This document shows, one piece after another, positions 35,528-47,690 of a stretch of DNA of 64,000 nucleotides; position 1 is the stretch's first letter, and every line of letters begins with the position of its first letter. The notes under the pieces were generated by a model. That model made no database searches and was not told where the DNA came from. It worked only from the letters and a program-made list of their open reading frames with translations. The stretch is from Cyclina sinensis (Eukaryota > Mollusca > Bivalvia > Venerida > Veneridae): NCBI GenBank assembly GCA_012932295.1, contig JAAONU010000001.1, positions 54,143,958-54,207,957 on the forward strand. The letters run 5' to 3'. A program made the position numbers and the translations under genes.

Positions 35528-36508
35528 TGCCTTGAACCATGTCGTCCCTTTTTTATTTTTTTTTTATTTTGTGATACATTTCTTCGCTACTCTACGTCAA
35601 ATCGCTTGACGGTAAACTTATTCAAATGAATGATTAATAAAGTTCATTCATTCTTTGAAGAATAGTTACAAAGTATCATATCTTTGGTGAATAAAAAAGT
35701 AACAACGTAAAAACTTATTTTCGGGTTAGCTGTCTAGCCTCACTTTTGACCTTTTTAGAGGCGTTGACGCGAGACAATGCCAAATTAATATTTTGGTAGA
35801 TATTCTTATATTTAATAAAAAAACTTATGCACAGTTATTTGTGCAGATGACAAATAGCTGAAAAGTATGCTTCACATTTACAAAATTTGGATAAAGAAAG
35901 CTGATTGAATAACATTTTCTTCGATAATTATACTGCACCTTTCTTAGATGCACGTTAAAACCTGTTTCGGGCCGAACAAAAGTAATTATATGTACTATAC
36001 ATATACTTTTCCTAAGTTGAACGAACATGAATCAGAGGAAAATTATTTTCCATTGGTCGAATAAAGCATCCGATTGTGTAGTTTTTGCACGAAGTTTTCG
36101 TATTAAAGTAATTGAGAGTAATGGGTATTCAGCTTTGGATGATTGACAAGGCAATAGCAGCTTAAAAAAAATAATAAAAAAATGGCAAGAAATATTGTTG
36201 GCATTTGTTTGTGTAATTATTTTTCATTTTATCCATCTAGATGTGTGATATTTAGTATGATGATTTTATGATCTGAGTTTTATAATATTTCCTAACTTAT
36301 GTGTTAAAACGAATAACAATATATTGACCTTTTTGTAAAAGATGCATCTATTGATACATGTTATGATTGAGAATATGAATGTATTACACACTACACAGTG
36401 ATCGTACAAGTGCTTCTTACATGTAATACAATTTTAAGTAGTATTATAGTTTTTGTTATTTATTGTTCGTATGTAATACGAGTTTAGAGGAATAACACAT
36501 TCCCCGTA

Positions 36509-37171
36509 CAGTCCAATCGCACTGCTACGAATCGCAGTATGACGACATAACTTTGTACTACAAAAAAAGCTACCGGTCCCGTCATTTTTTCTACTTTTTT
36601 CAGTTGAGATAAAATGGGATTTACCGAAATGCGATTTAACGAAAAATGCAATTGAGCGATCATGTAATCAACAGTGAAATAAACTGCAATTTAGCGAATC
36701 TTTGTCAGACAACTGATTTTACACCTCTTTGAGTGATACCTGTTGCTCTCGCAGACCGACTTGTGTTTACCGTTATTAAGCAATTATCGTCCCAAGCAAT
36801 TGTAACAAGATATGCTGCAAACTATAGGTGGGTTTGTTTGATTGTTACATAAAAATATGAATGTTAACGTGTTTAATGTTTCAAGCGGTATAAAATCTGG
36901 ACAAGTTGGTTGTACTGCTTGACATTCTTGATTTTGCAATTTAAATCTGCAACACTTACAACAAATACGAAAAAGGTAATTCTCAATATTATATTCTTTA
37001 TTATTTAAGTCTTAATTGAATCCGACATATCACGACAACAATATAAAAAACATTGACGGTTTATGATAGTATCAACAACATGAAAGAATAAAAATGCGAT
37101 TCTATGAAAAATGCGATATTACGAAAATTCTACAGGGTCCGATGCATATTCGTAGCATCGCGAATGGACAG
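36509..37171. mobile_element. 663-bp TA-flanked MITE
   Basis: The left end CAGTCCAATCGCACTGCTAC and the right end GTAGCATCGCGAATGGACAG are imperfect inverted repeats, with TA on both sides (36507-36508 and 37172-37173). The paralogous position in unit 3 is an empty site with a single TA (50782-50783, CCCGTACTTTT). There is no coding capacity. The TA duplication suggests Tc1/mariner machinery. Confidence 0.85.
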
Positions 37172-37294
37172 TAATTTTAATCCCCATCATCGCCGTCTAT
37201 CTTTTTAAAAGTTATTTTCTTTTTTCTTCATATGGTGACCGTTTCAATGAAAACATTTAATATGTGTGTATCATTACATAATTGATTTCCTTGT

Positions 37295-38245
37295 TATGCC
37301 CCCGAATGGAGGCATTTTTTAATTGTCTGTCCGTTCGTCAGTGTGTCCGTTTTTTGTCCGGCCTATAACTTTGTCAGTTATGCATGAATTTTGAAATGAT
37401 TTTGCATAAATGTGTGGCACAATGAGAAAATGTTTCACATGCAAGACGCAGGATTGTTGGTCAAAGGTCAAGGTCACAACTTGAAAGGAAATGTTCATAA
37501 AAGTGCATTGATGGTCGTGTTCGGTCAACAATTCTTTCATTCCTGGGTGTTATTTAAAATGACTTGGCATAAATTTGTTCGACATGATGACAACGTGTCT
37601 TGCGCAAGAATCAGGTGTCCAGCTCAAAGGTCCATGTCACACTTGTACGTCCAAAGTCATGATATAAATATTTCATAAAAGTGCATTGTTGGTCGTGTCC
37701 GGTCAACAATTCCCTCATTCCTGGGTGTATTTTAAAATGACTGGGCATAAATGTGTTGGACATGATGAAAATGTGTCGCGCGCAAGAATCAGATGTCTAG
37801 CTCAGAGGACAAGTTCATATTTCTACGTCCAAAGTCATATTATGGATATTTCATAAAAGTGCATTGATGACCGTGTCAGGTCAACAACTGTGACATCCCT
37901 GGATGGATTTTAATATGACTTGGTATAAGTGTGTTAGACATAATAACGACATGCCGCACAAAAAGATCAGGTCTCCGCCTCAAAAGTCAAGGTCACACTT
38001 GTATGTCAAATGTTGTGATCTGTTTGTAAATAGATGGTCATCTTGTGTGCATAATGTTTGTTATTTATAGATGGATTTTGAAATAATTCTGGGTAAATAT
38101 GTTGAAATTGAGGCAATCCTAGATTTATAGCTTAAAAGTTAAGGTCACACTTAAGTAGAAAGGATTTTTTTCGTAAAATACATTGGTGGTTGTCCCGGTC
38201 AACAATTTTGTTATTCATTAATGACTTTGGATGTTCTCATGAAAT
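37295..38245. mobile_element. ATGCCCCCGA-family element with ~178-bp tandem units (copy 1, right end lost)
   Basis: It starts TATGCCCCCGAATGGAGGCA, followed by a GTCCGTTCG motif and about three 178-bp units marked by AAAGTGCATTGATGGTCGTG at 37499, 37678 and 37856. Units contain ATGACTTGGCATAAA and AAGGTCAAGGTCACA. Homology with unit 3 stops near 38245, so the right inverted end is missing. Confidence 0.75.
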
Positions 38246-38410
38246 ATTTCTTGGAAAAATATGCAATTAGAGTTTTAAGTTATTTGGTAACTTTTATATG
38301 ATGAATAATAATATTTTGTTCTAAAAGAATTTATCAGCTATTATATAGACATGTATAATTTTACTATTAACATTCGGACATAAGTGCAACAATTCTCACT
38401 AAAAAAAAGA

Positions 38411-40636
38411 TCATAATCTACCTGTAAAATACCATGATTTTATACACTTTAGTTTTAATTCTGTCCTTCTTTCTGAGGTCCAGGACAGCACATCGACATC
38501 GAAGTTCCAGCGTAGTGGTTCTGGAAGACGGGATCTGTTGTCAAACATTACGAAAAGAACGTCATGTTTTCCTTTTCTCTCTTCGTACAACATTGGCATT
38601 ATCAAATGTTCAAGTTGTAGTGAACTACACTGCACATTGTTCATGTATTCTTGCGATAAAACAACGATAATTTTACGGCTCTGGCTAAATGCCTCAGCAT
38701 ATAACTTAAAAATACTTTTTCCTTGTTGAAAGTCCCGATCTGGCACGCATACCTTTAGTTTGCAGTCGTGTTCTAGATAGTGTACGAGAACATCAGATAC
38801 AAATCCATTCTCTGTTTCCGAATTGGAAATTACAACGTCAAAAGTCACGTGAGGCAAGGCTTCAGGTGGTTGATGTTGTAAAAGTGCATGATGAAACACA
38901 AATTGTCTTACTGGTACCCTGATAAACCATTCGAAATACAGATTTAGAAATGCTGTCACTAGCACCGTCATCATGATAAAGATTATGGTGGTAAAGAAAA
39001 CTTGGATAAGATGTGCAAGTATAAGCACCTTTTCTTCGTTTGCAGTTATAAAATCAAGAAGTTCATTGATTTTTACCTCGATTACAGCCAAATCAGTGCC
39101 ATTTAAAACAAGATTTTCTATATTTTTATATAAATGATGATCATCAGAGTAGCGAAATAAAGACACCTTTGAATAAGGCAAGAAAATAATAGCAAGTGGG
39201 TGGTGGAAGTCTAGAATTCTGTAAGTCTGAGATTTTAAGAATACGCCTCTTCGAAATGACAGTCGATGAATGCCGAATCCTTTGCTGCACATGCAGTAAG
39301 AAATGACTGCAGTGTACATATCAAGATCGCGATGATTCATAACATATGAGAAAGGTGGTTCTCTGTCAGCTATATTATCAATATTCTTATAGCGAAGCAA
39401 CCAATGAAACTGTGACCCAATGAAGCAGTTTTGATTGTGATATCCGTCACACGCTTCACCAAGTGGTCTGTTATTAATTGTGTATTCAACCGAAACATCG
39501 TCATTTTGAAATGTGTGATAGAAAAAGTAGTTAACAGAAAAAATGAAACTTCCAACTGTTCTGTACATGACTTTTGTCTCTGTATACATCATTCTAAGTT
39601 GATAAACAGCTAATACGTGAAATTTTTTTATATGTTTTCGCCTTTGTAAGAACCGATCGATGCGCGCTACAGATGTTAAAATTGCACATTCGTATTTTCC
39701 AAAATCATGGTCACGCAACAGCTGTATTCTTAGCTTTGATTCCATTGAATACCATATTCCATCTCTTGTACCATTTAGACGTGCGACATTTAGTGTGATG
39801 GTATATCTTTTATTTTTCTCTAAATGTTTTTCTTCCTTTAACCAAATCGTTTGAAACATTGTTGAATTTCTGTAACTGCAACTGCAAGTAAATTCAACAT
39901 CCTCTCCATAATACCTAGCGACTGTTATATTTTCGTATGGTAAATATTCGCCAGAAGAGTCTTTGTAAGCTTCTTTCACTGTGCTTGTCAAAGTGAATTT
40001 CCCGGTAGTATTTTGAATGTACGTTTTCTCAATAAAAGCTGTATAGTTAGGATTCTTCTCCAGTTCTAAAGGCACAATGTATCCAGCTGGAAAATCTTTT
40101 TCTAAGTTTGCCGTCAATGTATAAAAAAAATTGTCAGTGAAAAACAAATGAAACGATGCCATTGATTTCGTATAAATAAATTCCAATATAATGACCACAG
40201 CAACTGCATGGAAACCATAATATACCAGGAGAGCTATGCCTTTAAAAAACGTTAAATGTAAGTGCTTAGCATACATGTACAGAAAAGAAAATACACACAA
40301 TATCTCATTCTTGATACAGTTGTAAATAGACACCAAATCCATGAATGGTACTGCATTGTCGAGGGAAAAATGTCTTTGATGTTCATTAGACAGTTGTTTA
40401 TAAATGATTCTAAAATTAGCAATAAAAAGAAAAAAATCGATATTTTTTAAAAGAGAGCCGTGTCTAATCCTGGTATGTCCAATGAAAATCCACCAAAAGG
40501 CGTATGAGAGAACATAAGCCAACAAAAAATCGATGTCAATATTGCCACGGCCTGCAGTATCATGAGACCACAAAATTAGAAGTACAAAAGCAACTGGGAC
40601 ACAGGCTTTCACTAACAGCGAGTAAAAAATGTTCAT
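38411..40636 (-). CDS. TIR-domain membrane receptor with N-terminal hydrophobic block and Ig ectodomain (copy 2, intact)
   Basis: One open frame of 741 residues with no intron. Hydrophobic segments lie at about 8-24, 34-52, 110-124 and 132-153. An Ig-like domain spans about 238-320 (C251, W265, then D-F-G-K-Y-E-C at 311-317). A degenerate second beta domain covers about 355-465 with several Cys. One strong membrane span is at 541-566 and a TIR domain at 598-735. TIR boxes are visible: FDVVISNSETE, RDFQQGK (the BB-loop RDxxPG motif with Gln for Pro), RKIIVVLSQEYM. N-glycosylation sequons NYT, NIT, NST and NGT lie in the ectodomain. It is probably a plasma- or endosomal-membrane receptor signalling through MyD88-like TIR adaptors, by family analogy. 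The polytopic N-terminus is unusual. A likely 5'-UTR acceptor ends at 40873. Confidence 0.9.
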   Translation of the reverse strand: MNIFYSLLVKACVPVAFVLLILWSHDTAGRGNIDIDFLLAYVLSYAFWWIFIGHTRIRHGSLLKNIDFFLFIANFRIIYKQLSNEHQRHFSLDNAVPFMDLVSIYNCIKNEILCVFSFLYMYAKHLHLTFFKGIALLVYYGFHAVAVVIILEFIYTKSMASFHLFFTDNFFYTLTANLEKDFPAGYIVPLELEKNPNYTAFIEKTYIQNTTGKFTLTSTVKEAYKDSSGEYLPYENITVARYYGEDVEFTCSCSYRNSTMFQTIWLKEEKHLEKNKRYTITLNVARLNGTRDGIWYSMESKLRIQLLRDHDFGKYECAILTSVARIDRFLQRRKHIKKFHVLAVYQLRMMYTETKVMYRTVGSFIFSVNYFFYHTFQNDDVSVEYTINNRPLGEACDGYHNQNCFIGSQFHWLLRYKNIDNIADREPPFSYVMNHRDLDMYTAVISYCMCSKGFGIHRLSFRRGVFLKSQTYRILDFHHPLAIIFLPYSKVSLFRYSDDHHLYKNIENLVLNGTDLAVIEVKINELLDFITANEEKVLILAHLIQVFFTTIIFIMMTVLVTAFLNLYFEWFIRVPVRQFVFHHALLQHQPPEALPHVTFDVVISNSETENGFVSDVLVHYLEHDCKLKVCVPDRDFQQGKSIFKLYAEAFSQSRKIIVVLSQEYMNNVQCSSLQLEHLIMPMLYEERKGKHDVLFVMFDNRSRLPEPLRWNFDVDVLSWTSERRTELKLKCIKSWYFTGRL

Positions 40637-41790
40637 TTTTGTATATTGACTAGGATCAACAGACGTTATAACGCACCTCTATTAAATATTGTTGACGACA
40701 ATCGGTTCAAAATGATGTAAAAATGCTATGTTTTTGCTGTTCGTATCATTACTGCAGTATATATCAGAATGAACGGGACGAAGACGATAAATGTCTAAAT
40801 GTATGTCCTTACTCCTAGTGTATATTTTATAAACAAGAATACCCCGCACCTTCGTCAATGTGGACAATCGCACCTGAAAAATAAATACATATACTTAGTA
40901 TATCGCATAATTTCATGCAAAATGAGCTTCTTTCATGTTTTTAAATTGACGTATACGGGGATAAAATTCACATAGAGCATATAAAGAATCATTAGAATAC
41001 AGTATTTTCAAATACTCCATTGCTAAAGTTACAGACGATATCTTCACACCTGAGATACTTAAGTGCCTATGTTGTAGCTCAGTATCATTGACAATACAAG
41101 TTGACGTAAATGCAATCCAGCAATCTTTGGATTGGAAAACATTGACTCTGATTGCCTTCATTTGTACTTTCTTGCTTTGAAGAATGCTGTAATGAACTTT
41201 TCAATTTTGTTCAATATTGTCAGAACCTAACTTTTAATGAAACATATATAATGAATCATGACCTAAATAATTGTTTAAGACACTACCATAATAAAAAGGG
41301 CTGTTCCATGGTGTACACCAAATTTGACAAGAAGTTATGTGCAGCATTTTCAATAGCTTCCCGTTGTATTTATGAGCCATTATGACAGTTTTCATTTACA
41401 GTATTTTAGCACATTTTAGGACATCCCAATAGCGGCAGGTACGGGGCCTCTATGCTTCGTTCGATTAACATCTGTCTTTATAAACGTTTTACCTATGGAA
41501 TATCTACTTCCAGATTCAAGTTCTATTCACCAAATTGATTTATGTTGTTGATACTTTTCCCCAGCTTTCTTAGGTATCAAGTCAATTTGCCTAGAAAGAA
41601 ATGCAACCTTGAGATACTCATATATATGAGCGTTTCCGTGAAATGTGCGGTTTGTTCAACACAATTGTCCACTTATAGTATAGCTGTTCTTAGAATCAAC
41701 ATGAATTTTGTAATATGTAAACTAGATAAGTTAATTATATCCTTATTATCAAAAACATAATTGTAGAGGTATTTAGTTTCTTCCGGGCCG
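40637..41790. promoter_or_regulatory. Conserved 5' flank of receptor copy 2, with a probable 5'-UTR intron
   Basis: Read on the minus strand, TATTTATTTTTCAG lies directly before GTGCGATTGTCC at 40873, and copy 3 has TATATGTTGCAG in the same place (55337). This suggests a UTR intron about 240 bp upstream of the ATG, with the first exon and promoter further right. The block aligns with 24897-26035 and 55115-56400. No core promoter element can be assigned. Confidence 0.45.
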
Positions 41791-42193
41791 CCTCGGTGGC
41801 ACAGATAAAATACCAAATAATACTCTTGTAAAACTGACTAACCAAAAAACACACAGAGATTTTTCACCTCAAGGGAAAGATCAATCAAATATTAACTAAG
41901 ACCAAATTAGTTGGCTCCCTTGAACCAAAACCTGTATACGATTTTGTGGTAAACGATCGAAAGAGGAAGTAGAATGAAATAGTTTTGAAAAAATGCAACT
42001 TTCAGTGACTTTATTTGAAAACCAATCGCAAGTGTAATAAATAAAGATAAAGATAGATAAAACTTCGAATAGCTAATGTACTCACATTCAATAATATTTC
42101 AAAGAAAATATTCTGTATTTTATCCTGAATATATAATATCCGAACTTCTCATGTACGTTATTTTGTAAGTTACGTAGCTATGTAGATAAGCTA

Positions 42194-43842
42194 TACTCTT
42201 CAAAAAAGAAACGTCACATTACATGGCTCAGTGGGTAAAGCATTGGTTTTCGATACAAGAAGAACTGTGTTCGCTGTGTGATCGCATTCAAAATGGATTT
42301 CATCTCTCTGTCACGATGGACGCTCGACTGGGATAACCCATTCTGGACTTAGTTATAATAATAATGAAAATTATTTAAAGATTTTCGAAATAAAATAGAC
42401 CACATCTTTCTTATATGTTTTTTCAAGAAGGGTGTAATAACACACGTATTCAGTACACACCGGCTTAAAATTGTATACATACAACCTCTGATAACTGCGT
42501 CACGAAATCGATTCTTTGGCTTAGTGGTTAGCGGGTTCTCGATTCGGAAGAGCTGAGTTCGAAATCCGCTGTGAGTCGTCATAATAAAGATGCATTGGAT
42601 CTCTCTGTTACGACCTTTCATGTCCGCAAGACCTCATCGGCTTGACATCGACGGCCTATAGATGCAATAAGGTTGTGAATTGCTTCTTGATGGATGCCCC
42701 GCCATTCTTCCTGGTGAGACTCAAGAAGTCCCGGCAGAGTTTGAGATGGAGGATGTGGCTGATGTACACGGCGTACCAGAAACATCCCACAGGTGTTCAC
42801 TTGGTGACAGGTTAGATGAGCAGGCTAACCAGGACAGAACAGCAACGTTAAAGGCATTCACAGGAAGTCCGTACAAACATCTTGCTTGACATTGTCATAC
42901 TGAAACATGCCACCATGATGGTTGGGAAACGGCAAGACGTGACGTTGAAGAAATCCGTCTCTGTTTTGGACGGCGTTGATGTTTCCAGGAAAGTGAACAA
43001 GTTCCGTTCTATAGAAATGTTTGTCCAAATCATGGCATTTATTCCTTCAAATCGATCTCAACTTCTAATGCGCTATTACGGTCATATCATCACGTCTCCG
43101 GTATCCCGGGGTTCTGCCATCATCTCTTCTTAGCAGAAATCGCAACTCATCGCTGAAATAGACAACTCTCCTCCACTGAAGTCGTCTCACCAGATAACTG
43201 GTAATTCAATCTAGGCGTTGCGTCATAATTTTGCGACAAACAGGACGTCGGGCTCGAATTCCATACTCACTCAAACGGTTCCGTACTGTCTTGTCGCTGA
43301 TCTTTCTCATACCAGAAACATTAATGAAAGTGTTTTTAACCGTCTGGAACTGATAATGCAGGTTTTGGAGCCGGATGTAGCTGTCTAAAGCAAGGACCTT
43401 TCTGATCGTGGCCAATTGGCAACACTTCTGATCACGGTAAAACGCTTCCATAATGCTATTGATTGTCACCCTGGACACGAGCAAAATCAGCATGTCTGTA
43501 AATGACCGATGGCGTTCTGACGCTGAACTTCCGTTAATCATGTCATAATTTTACATTTACTTAGTCGTATATGGAACGAAACCACTCACTTTTATAGGCA
43601 GATGTGTCTTTTACTTGAACGCAAAACTTGGGCCGTCCGTGTCGCATGCTCATCTTGTATTACGCAAGACACGTTTTACAACATTCGTCCTCATTACACC
43701 ATAGGTGTACGTTGCAATTATTCACGTGATTCAAGATTATTATCCCGAAGGAATTTTATGTATGTTATATATTATATGTAACTATTATTCTCCTATTGTC
43801 CATTTTATCCGTAGTCTAGTTTTTTTTCTTTTGAGGAGTGTA
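42194..43842 (-). mobile_element. Tc1/mariner-type element, degenerate (copy 2)
   Basis: The ends are the same as copy 1 (TACTCTTCAAAAAAGAAACG and its inverse), with TA before the left end. The transposase is better kept here. The DNA-binding part reads ISDKTVRNRLSEYGIRARRP, typical of Tc1-like helix-turn-helix regions. The C-terminal part ends GMFLVRRVHQPHPPSQTL, EEWRGIHQEAIHNLIASIGR and RCQADEV, typical of the region after the catalytic D/E. Frames are broken between them. It is an old copy duplicated with the unit, not a fresh insertion. Confidence 0.85.
42222..42600 (+). repeat. Two tRNA-like SINE segments inside Tc1 copy 2
   Basis: ATGGCTCAGTGGGTAAAGCA at 42222 and TTGGCTTAGTGGTTAGCGGG at 42508 each look like a decayed A box, with GAGTTCGAAATCCGCTG as a B box in the second. 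Both are followed by a similar ATGGATTTCATCTCTCTGT or TGCATTGGATCTCTCTGT tail, so this is a tandem pair. Confidence 0.6.
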
Positions 43843-44688
43843 TTATCACCACACTATCGAATGATTTTATCTGTAATCTGTTGAAAAGTGTGTACCGAGC
43901 AATAGATAGATACTGATTAAAATTAACAACAAGCAATAAGCAATAATCAGAAGTTAAAGTAACATAGATGTCAGCTTTCTTAGTAAAATATCTGTTTAAA
44001 GCTCCTTATTGAAACCACAGTAAACTGTTGTAAGTCCAACTTGGAAACAAACAGTATTTGAGTGATAGAAAAACAAACTTTTTCATCATTTGCACTGAGA
44101 ACTACAAAGATTCTTTTGATATCCGGCATAATTGGTAAGAACTGCCTAAATTAATATGTCCCTGGTAACCAAAAATAGATAGATCTTTAGAATAAATCAT
44201 TGTAATGTTAATAACTTTAATGAACTTCCTTTCTACAGCAGTGTCGTAAGCAAAAATTTCAAACACATATTGTTTAAATGTCACAAGACCAATGCGTTTG
44301 ATAAGGTGGCTTATTTGGTTGAATGTTCCTTCTGCAACTCTTATCACATAGCTGTTATGCGTCTTTGTTTTATTCATGTTCCTTACATGCTACACTGACT
44401 TTCTTGTCAGCACATTCATTTTGTAATGAAAACAGATAAACAGATACCTCGACCAGTTTGATGTTGTAGAGTACAATGATAGCCCCTTAAAAAAGAAACC
44501 CAAAAGTTTGATTAGGTTTATTGGTGTTTAACGCCAGTTTCAACAGCCGTGGTCATATCTCGGCGGTCAATCCACCTAACCAGTGTTCCTGGGTATCCAA
44601 CCAGTTTACGAACCAATTTTAAACAAAGTGAATGACTACTTCCTCACTTGCTTCAAAGGTAAGGGACAATTAACCTACAGACTCATTA
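43843..44688. other. Duplicated intergenic DNA of unit 3, paralogous to 31487-32324
   Basis: It is collinear with 31487-32324 with scattered substitutions and small indels. The 91-codon minus frame at 44102-44377 is not kept open in the paralogue and is not supported as a gene. Confidence 0.6.
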
Positions 44689-46080
44689 CAGTACTTGCGA
44701 TAACAGTCAATATGCTTTTCATACGCCAGTTCAAAGGTAAGGTACTTAAGGTATAAGAATACTAATAAACATTTTGTCAGCTCTCATTAAATTGACCTTT
44801 TTAAGAAATATACTATCCTAGGACAAAATTTACACAATATAAGACACTTTTACCGTGGGGGTTTCAAGAATTGACTTATATTCACTTCAAACCTCACCTT
44901 ATTGGGATTATAAGATATATAGAAACACAATGTTTTCTTCTAAGACTGAATATAGAAATAACTGTTACTTGGTATGTAGTCATTCATATTATGAAAACCT
45001 ACTGACTGCTGACAAAAACCAAATAATATGAAAAGCCAAAATTGAAAAGAAACGAAATATAAAATCTCGAAGCTCGAATCTACCCAACCCGCTTCATCAT
45101 GAGGGAATGTTATCAACGTAAACTTCAACATAAATCTTCGGGGCTTCAAATTAGCTATAATTATTTTTATTCATGTACATTTCTTAACAAATTGGCCAAA
45201 TATCAAATACTTTATACCATCTAGTTTTGGAGAAATTAATAACTGAAATCATAGATAACCAATTTTCATAAATTTACCATGTTGAAAAGCTTTGTTACAA
45301 CTGACATATATTTAAAACGAAAGAAATTTAATTTAAATTCTATAAAAGTTATTGTTGTAAAACCCAAACAATGTAAAACTGCCAAAAACTAAAGAAAGAA
45401 ATTTGGCTTGAGTGGTGTTTGAACCCATGCCTTTCAGTGAAAATGTCTCAATCCTACACAAATTAATGGAACTGATTATTCTTCAGAGTGGAGGTAGGAT
45501 ATTAGGAATCTAATACCTCAAGCAAAGATAATCTTAACGGCTCTACCACTACCTGTCCTCGTTCAGTCTTTGCAACTTTTAGTTTTCTCTTCCTTATCTG
45601 TGGCGTTTTCTTAACTGGTTTTCTCGTACCTTTCTTCTTTTTGAATTTGTTAAATATTTTCTGTTCGCTTCTTTGCTAAAGATTGCTTCAACGCAGGCTT
45701 TTTCTTCACTTCTTTGTTCATACCTTCGTTGTATCGTGCTTTCTTCTGGTTGCTTTTTGATGTTGCCTTGCAAGTTTTGTGGCCTGCTTTTTTAACCTTG
45801 TTTTTAATAGTCAGTCTAAGACGAAATTCTTCGTTTCCGGGCTGGCTTAAGCTTTGAAACTTTACGTTTAGGCTTAGCCCTATGACATATGCTTAGTTTC
45901 TAGGCAAGCTTTGAAACTGTACGCTTTGATTTCACACTCTTCGTTTCTTTGCGAAGTTTTTACCTTTCCTTTCCGCCATTTCTTTGCAACAACTACTTTT
46001 CTTTCCTTCTTATGACACCTACCGTCGAGTTGTTTTTCCCGTTACATGTTCATGCCATTCTGTGTTTAGTTGTATTTGTA
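44689..46080 (-). pseudogene. Degraded copy of the lysine-rich protein gene (unit 3, copy a), split by an insertion
   Basis: Same structure as 32325-33760. The C-terminal piece is at 44689-44748, a MITE-like insertion at 44749-45518 has AGGTATAA and TAATACCT ends, and the basic body is at 45519-46050. TTGATGTTGCCTTGCAAGTT and CGAAATTCTTCGTTTCCGGG match the intact gene closely. Frameshifts destroy the frame. Confidence 0.8.
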
Positions 46081-46199
46081 TTTGATGCCTTCTTAAATGT
46101 ATTCTCAGTGTGATAATGCTTTAACCTGTTTGCATTGTGATGTATGCTTTATAAGTCTTGATAAGTTTTATATGTGCTTTGTATGTATTTTAGATTGAA

Positions 46200-46530
46200 C
46201 TTATTCAGACTGTAAACTTGCTATATTTATGTTTATAAGATCATGTTTAGCCAGTACTTGTGCTTGTAGAATATTTCTGTGCATGAAACTCCCCGTTTTG
46301 TATGTTTTATATGCTGTTCACCTTCCATGTCTTTCTTACTACTGTACGCTTATTTAAAGAAGTAATATTCTTATTAAAACATTTCTCTTTTACAGCTGTT
46401 TCACAACTTTGTTACTTAATTAGATATACTATATGTTTTAAGGTCGGCTCAAAAGCCCATATAGGGCTTATGATGTTTGTTATTTGTCTGGCAGACTGAT
46501 AATAATAATTATCCTATCCTATCCTATCCT
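46200..46530 (+). mobile_element. 3' tail of a non-LTR retrotransposon with TATCC microsatellite end
   Basis: The segment ends GCAGACTGATAATAATAATT followed by about four TATCC repeats (46510-46530), typical of a LINE 3' end. The similar position in unit 2 lacks it. No RT coding sequence remains. Confidence 0.5.
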
Positions 46531-46589
46531 AAAGACAGTCGGAACATTTTTTTATTTACCGCTTTTTCTTTTTCATTTTCTTTTCTTGT

Positions 46590-47690
46590 GTATATGTCTG
46601 TTCGAGTGTAAAGATAGGAAACCCGCTGGCATGTAATGCTAACAAATCTCAAGCTTTAAATCTTGTCGACGATCTATCTTTTCATATTTATATATCTCTA
46701 ATCATCTTTATCTGACTTTTTACACATCTCAGCTGTTACAAACGAAGAAAAGACATTTTGATATTGCATATTGATACCATAATCCTATTATACAATTAAC
46801 ACTTGTAACAGTCTAGTGCATACCTTCCTATAATTGTATAAATACAACCACTGACAACTGCGTCAGGTAATCGATTCTTTGGCTCAGTGGTTAGAGTGTT
46901 GGTCTTCGATGAGCTTAGATCGGAGTTCGACTCCCTCTCTGGATTGTGTATTTTAAGATGCATTGCATCTTTCTGATACGGACTTTCATGTTCGTAAGAT
47001 ATTGCATAGTCCATTAATATAATAAACAGCTAGTTTTCTTGATTAACTGAATTTTTCATTTAGTTTTTATTATAGATGATAATAATTTATATTGTATTTT
47101 ACTAGTTTGTTATTTGGGATAAGTGTAAAGTTAACAACTGTCCAACTAGATGTAAAATTGTAAGAATCGTCTTCCCAAATATAAATGAATGAGTGTATTT
47201 CATATACATTTTGTTAATCTACCATATGTATTTTAAGTATATAATTAATCAAGTATAAATAAGAAACAACTGTAGTGTAAGATTTTTAACATTATCCGTA
47301 TCGTCACGGAATATTATGGGTCCGTGTTGTTTTGGAAAGTCGTCCGTATCGTTCCAAAATGCCCCTATCGTGCCCTGGTCCGTATCGTCCGTAGCCGTTA
47401 GTCTCTGTCTTAATTTTCGTATATTTCGTATTTAGTTTTCATTCATTTCTATCAAAAACCATAATAACGTATTTTATTTTCTAAAAATGGTATATAATTA
47501 TATTTTAATGACTTGCTGGACTAGCCCGTGCTCTTACTGACCTACTCTGAGCAATACAGTATTTAAGATCTTTGACTACTGTAGACCTAACGATTGAAAT
47601 AGGGACTAATATGCTTTTTCTGAAGATCAATATTTTGGTCTTCTACGCATCATTTCTCAGTTAAAGAAAATATATATACTGCTTATAATC
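46590..47690. repeat. Segmental-duplication block, paralogous to 18560-19625
   Basis: Shares the landmarks listed for 18560-19625 but has a SINE-like insertion at about 46800-47005 (GGCTCAGTGGTTAGAGTGTT, then GGAGTTCGACTCCC). It lacks the 32-bp palindrome and the 1.4-kb GTCCGTCCG element. Unit 2 lacks the whole block. Confidence 0.7.
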
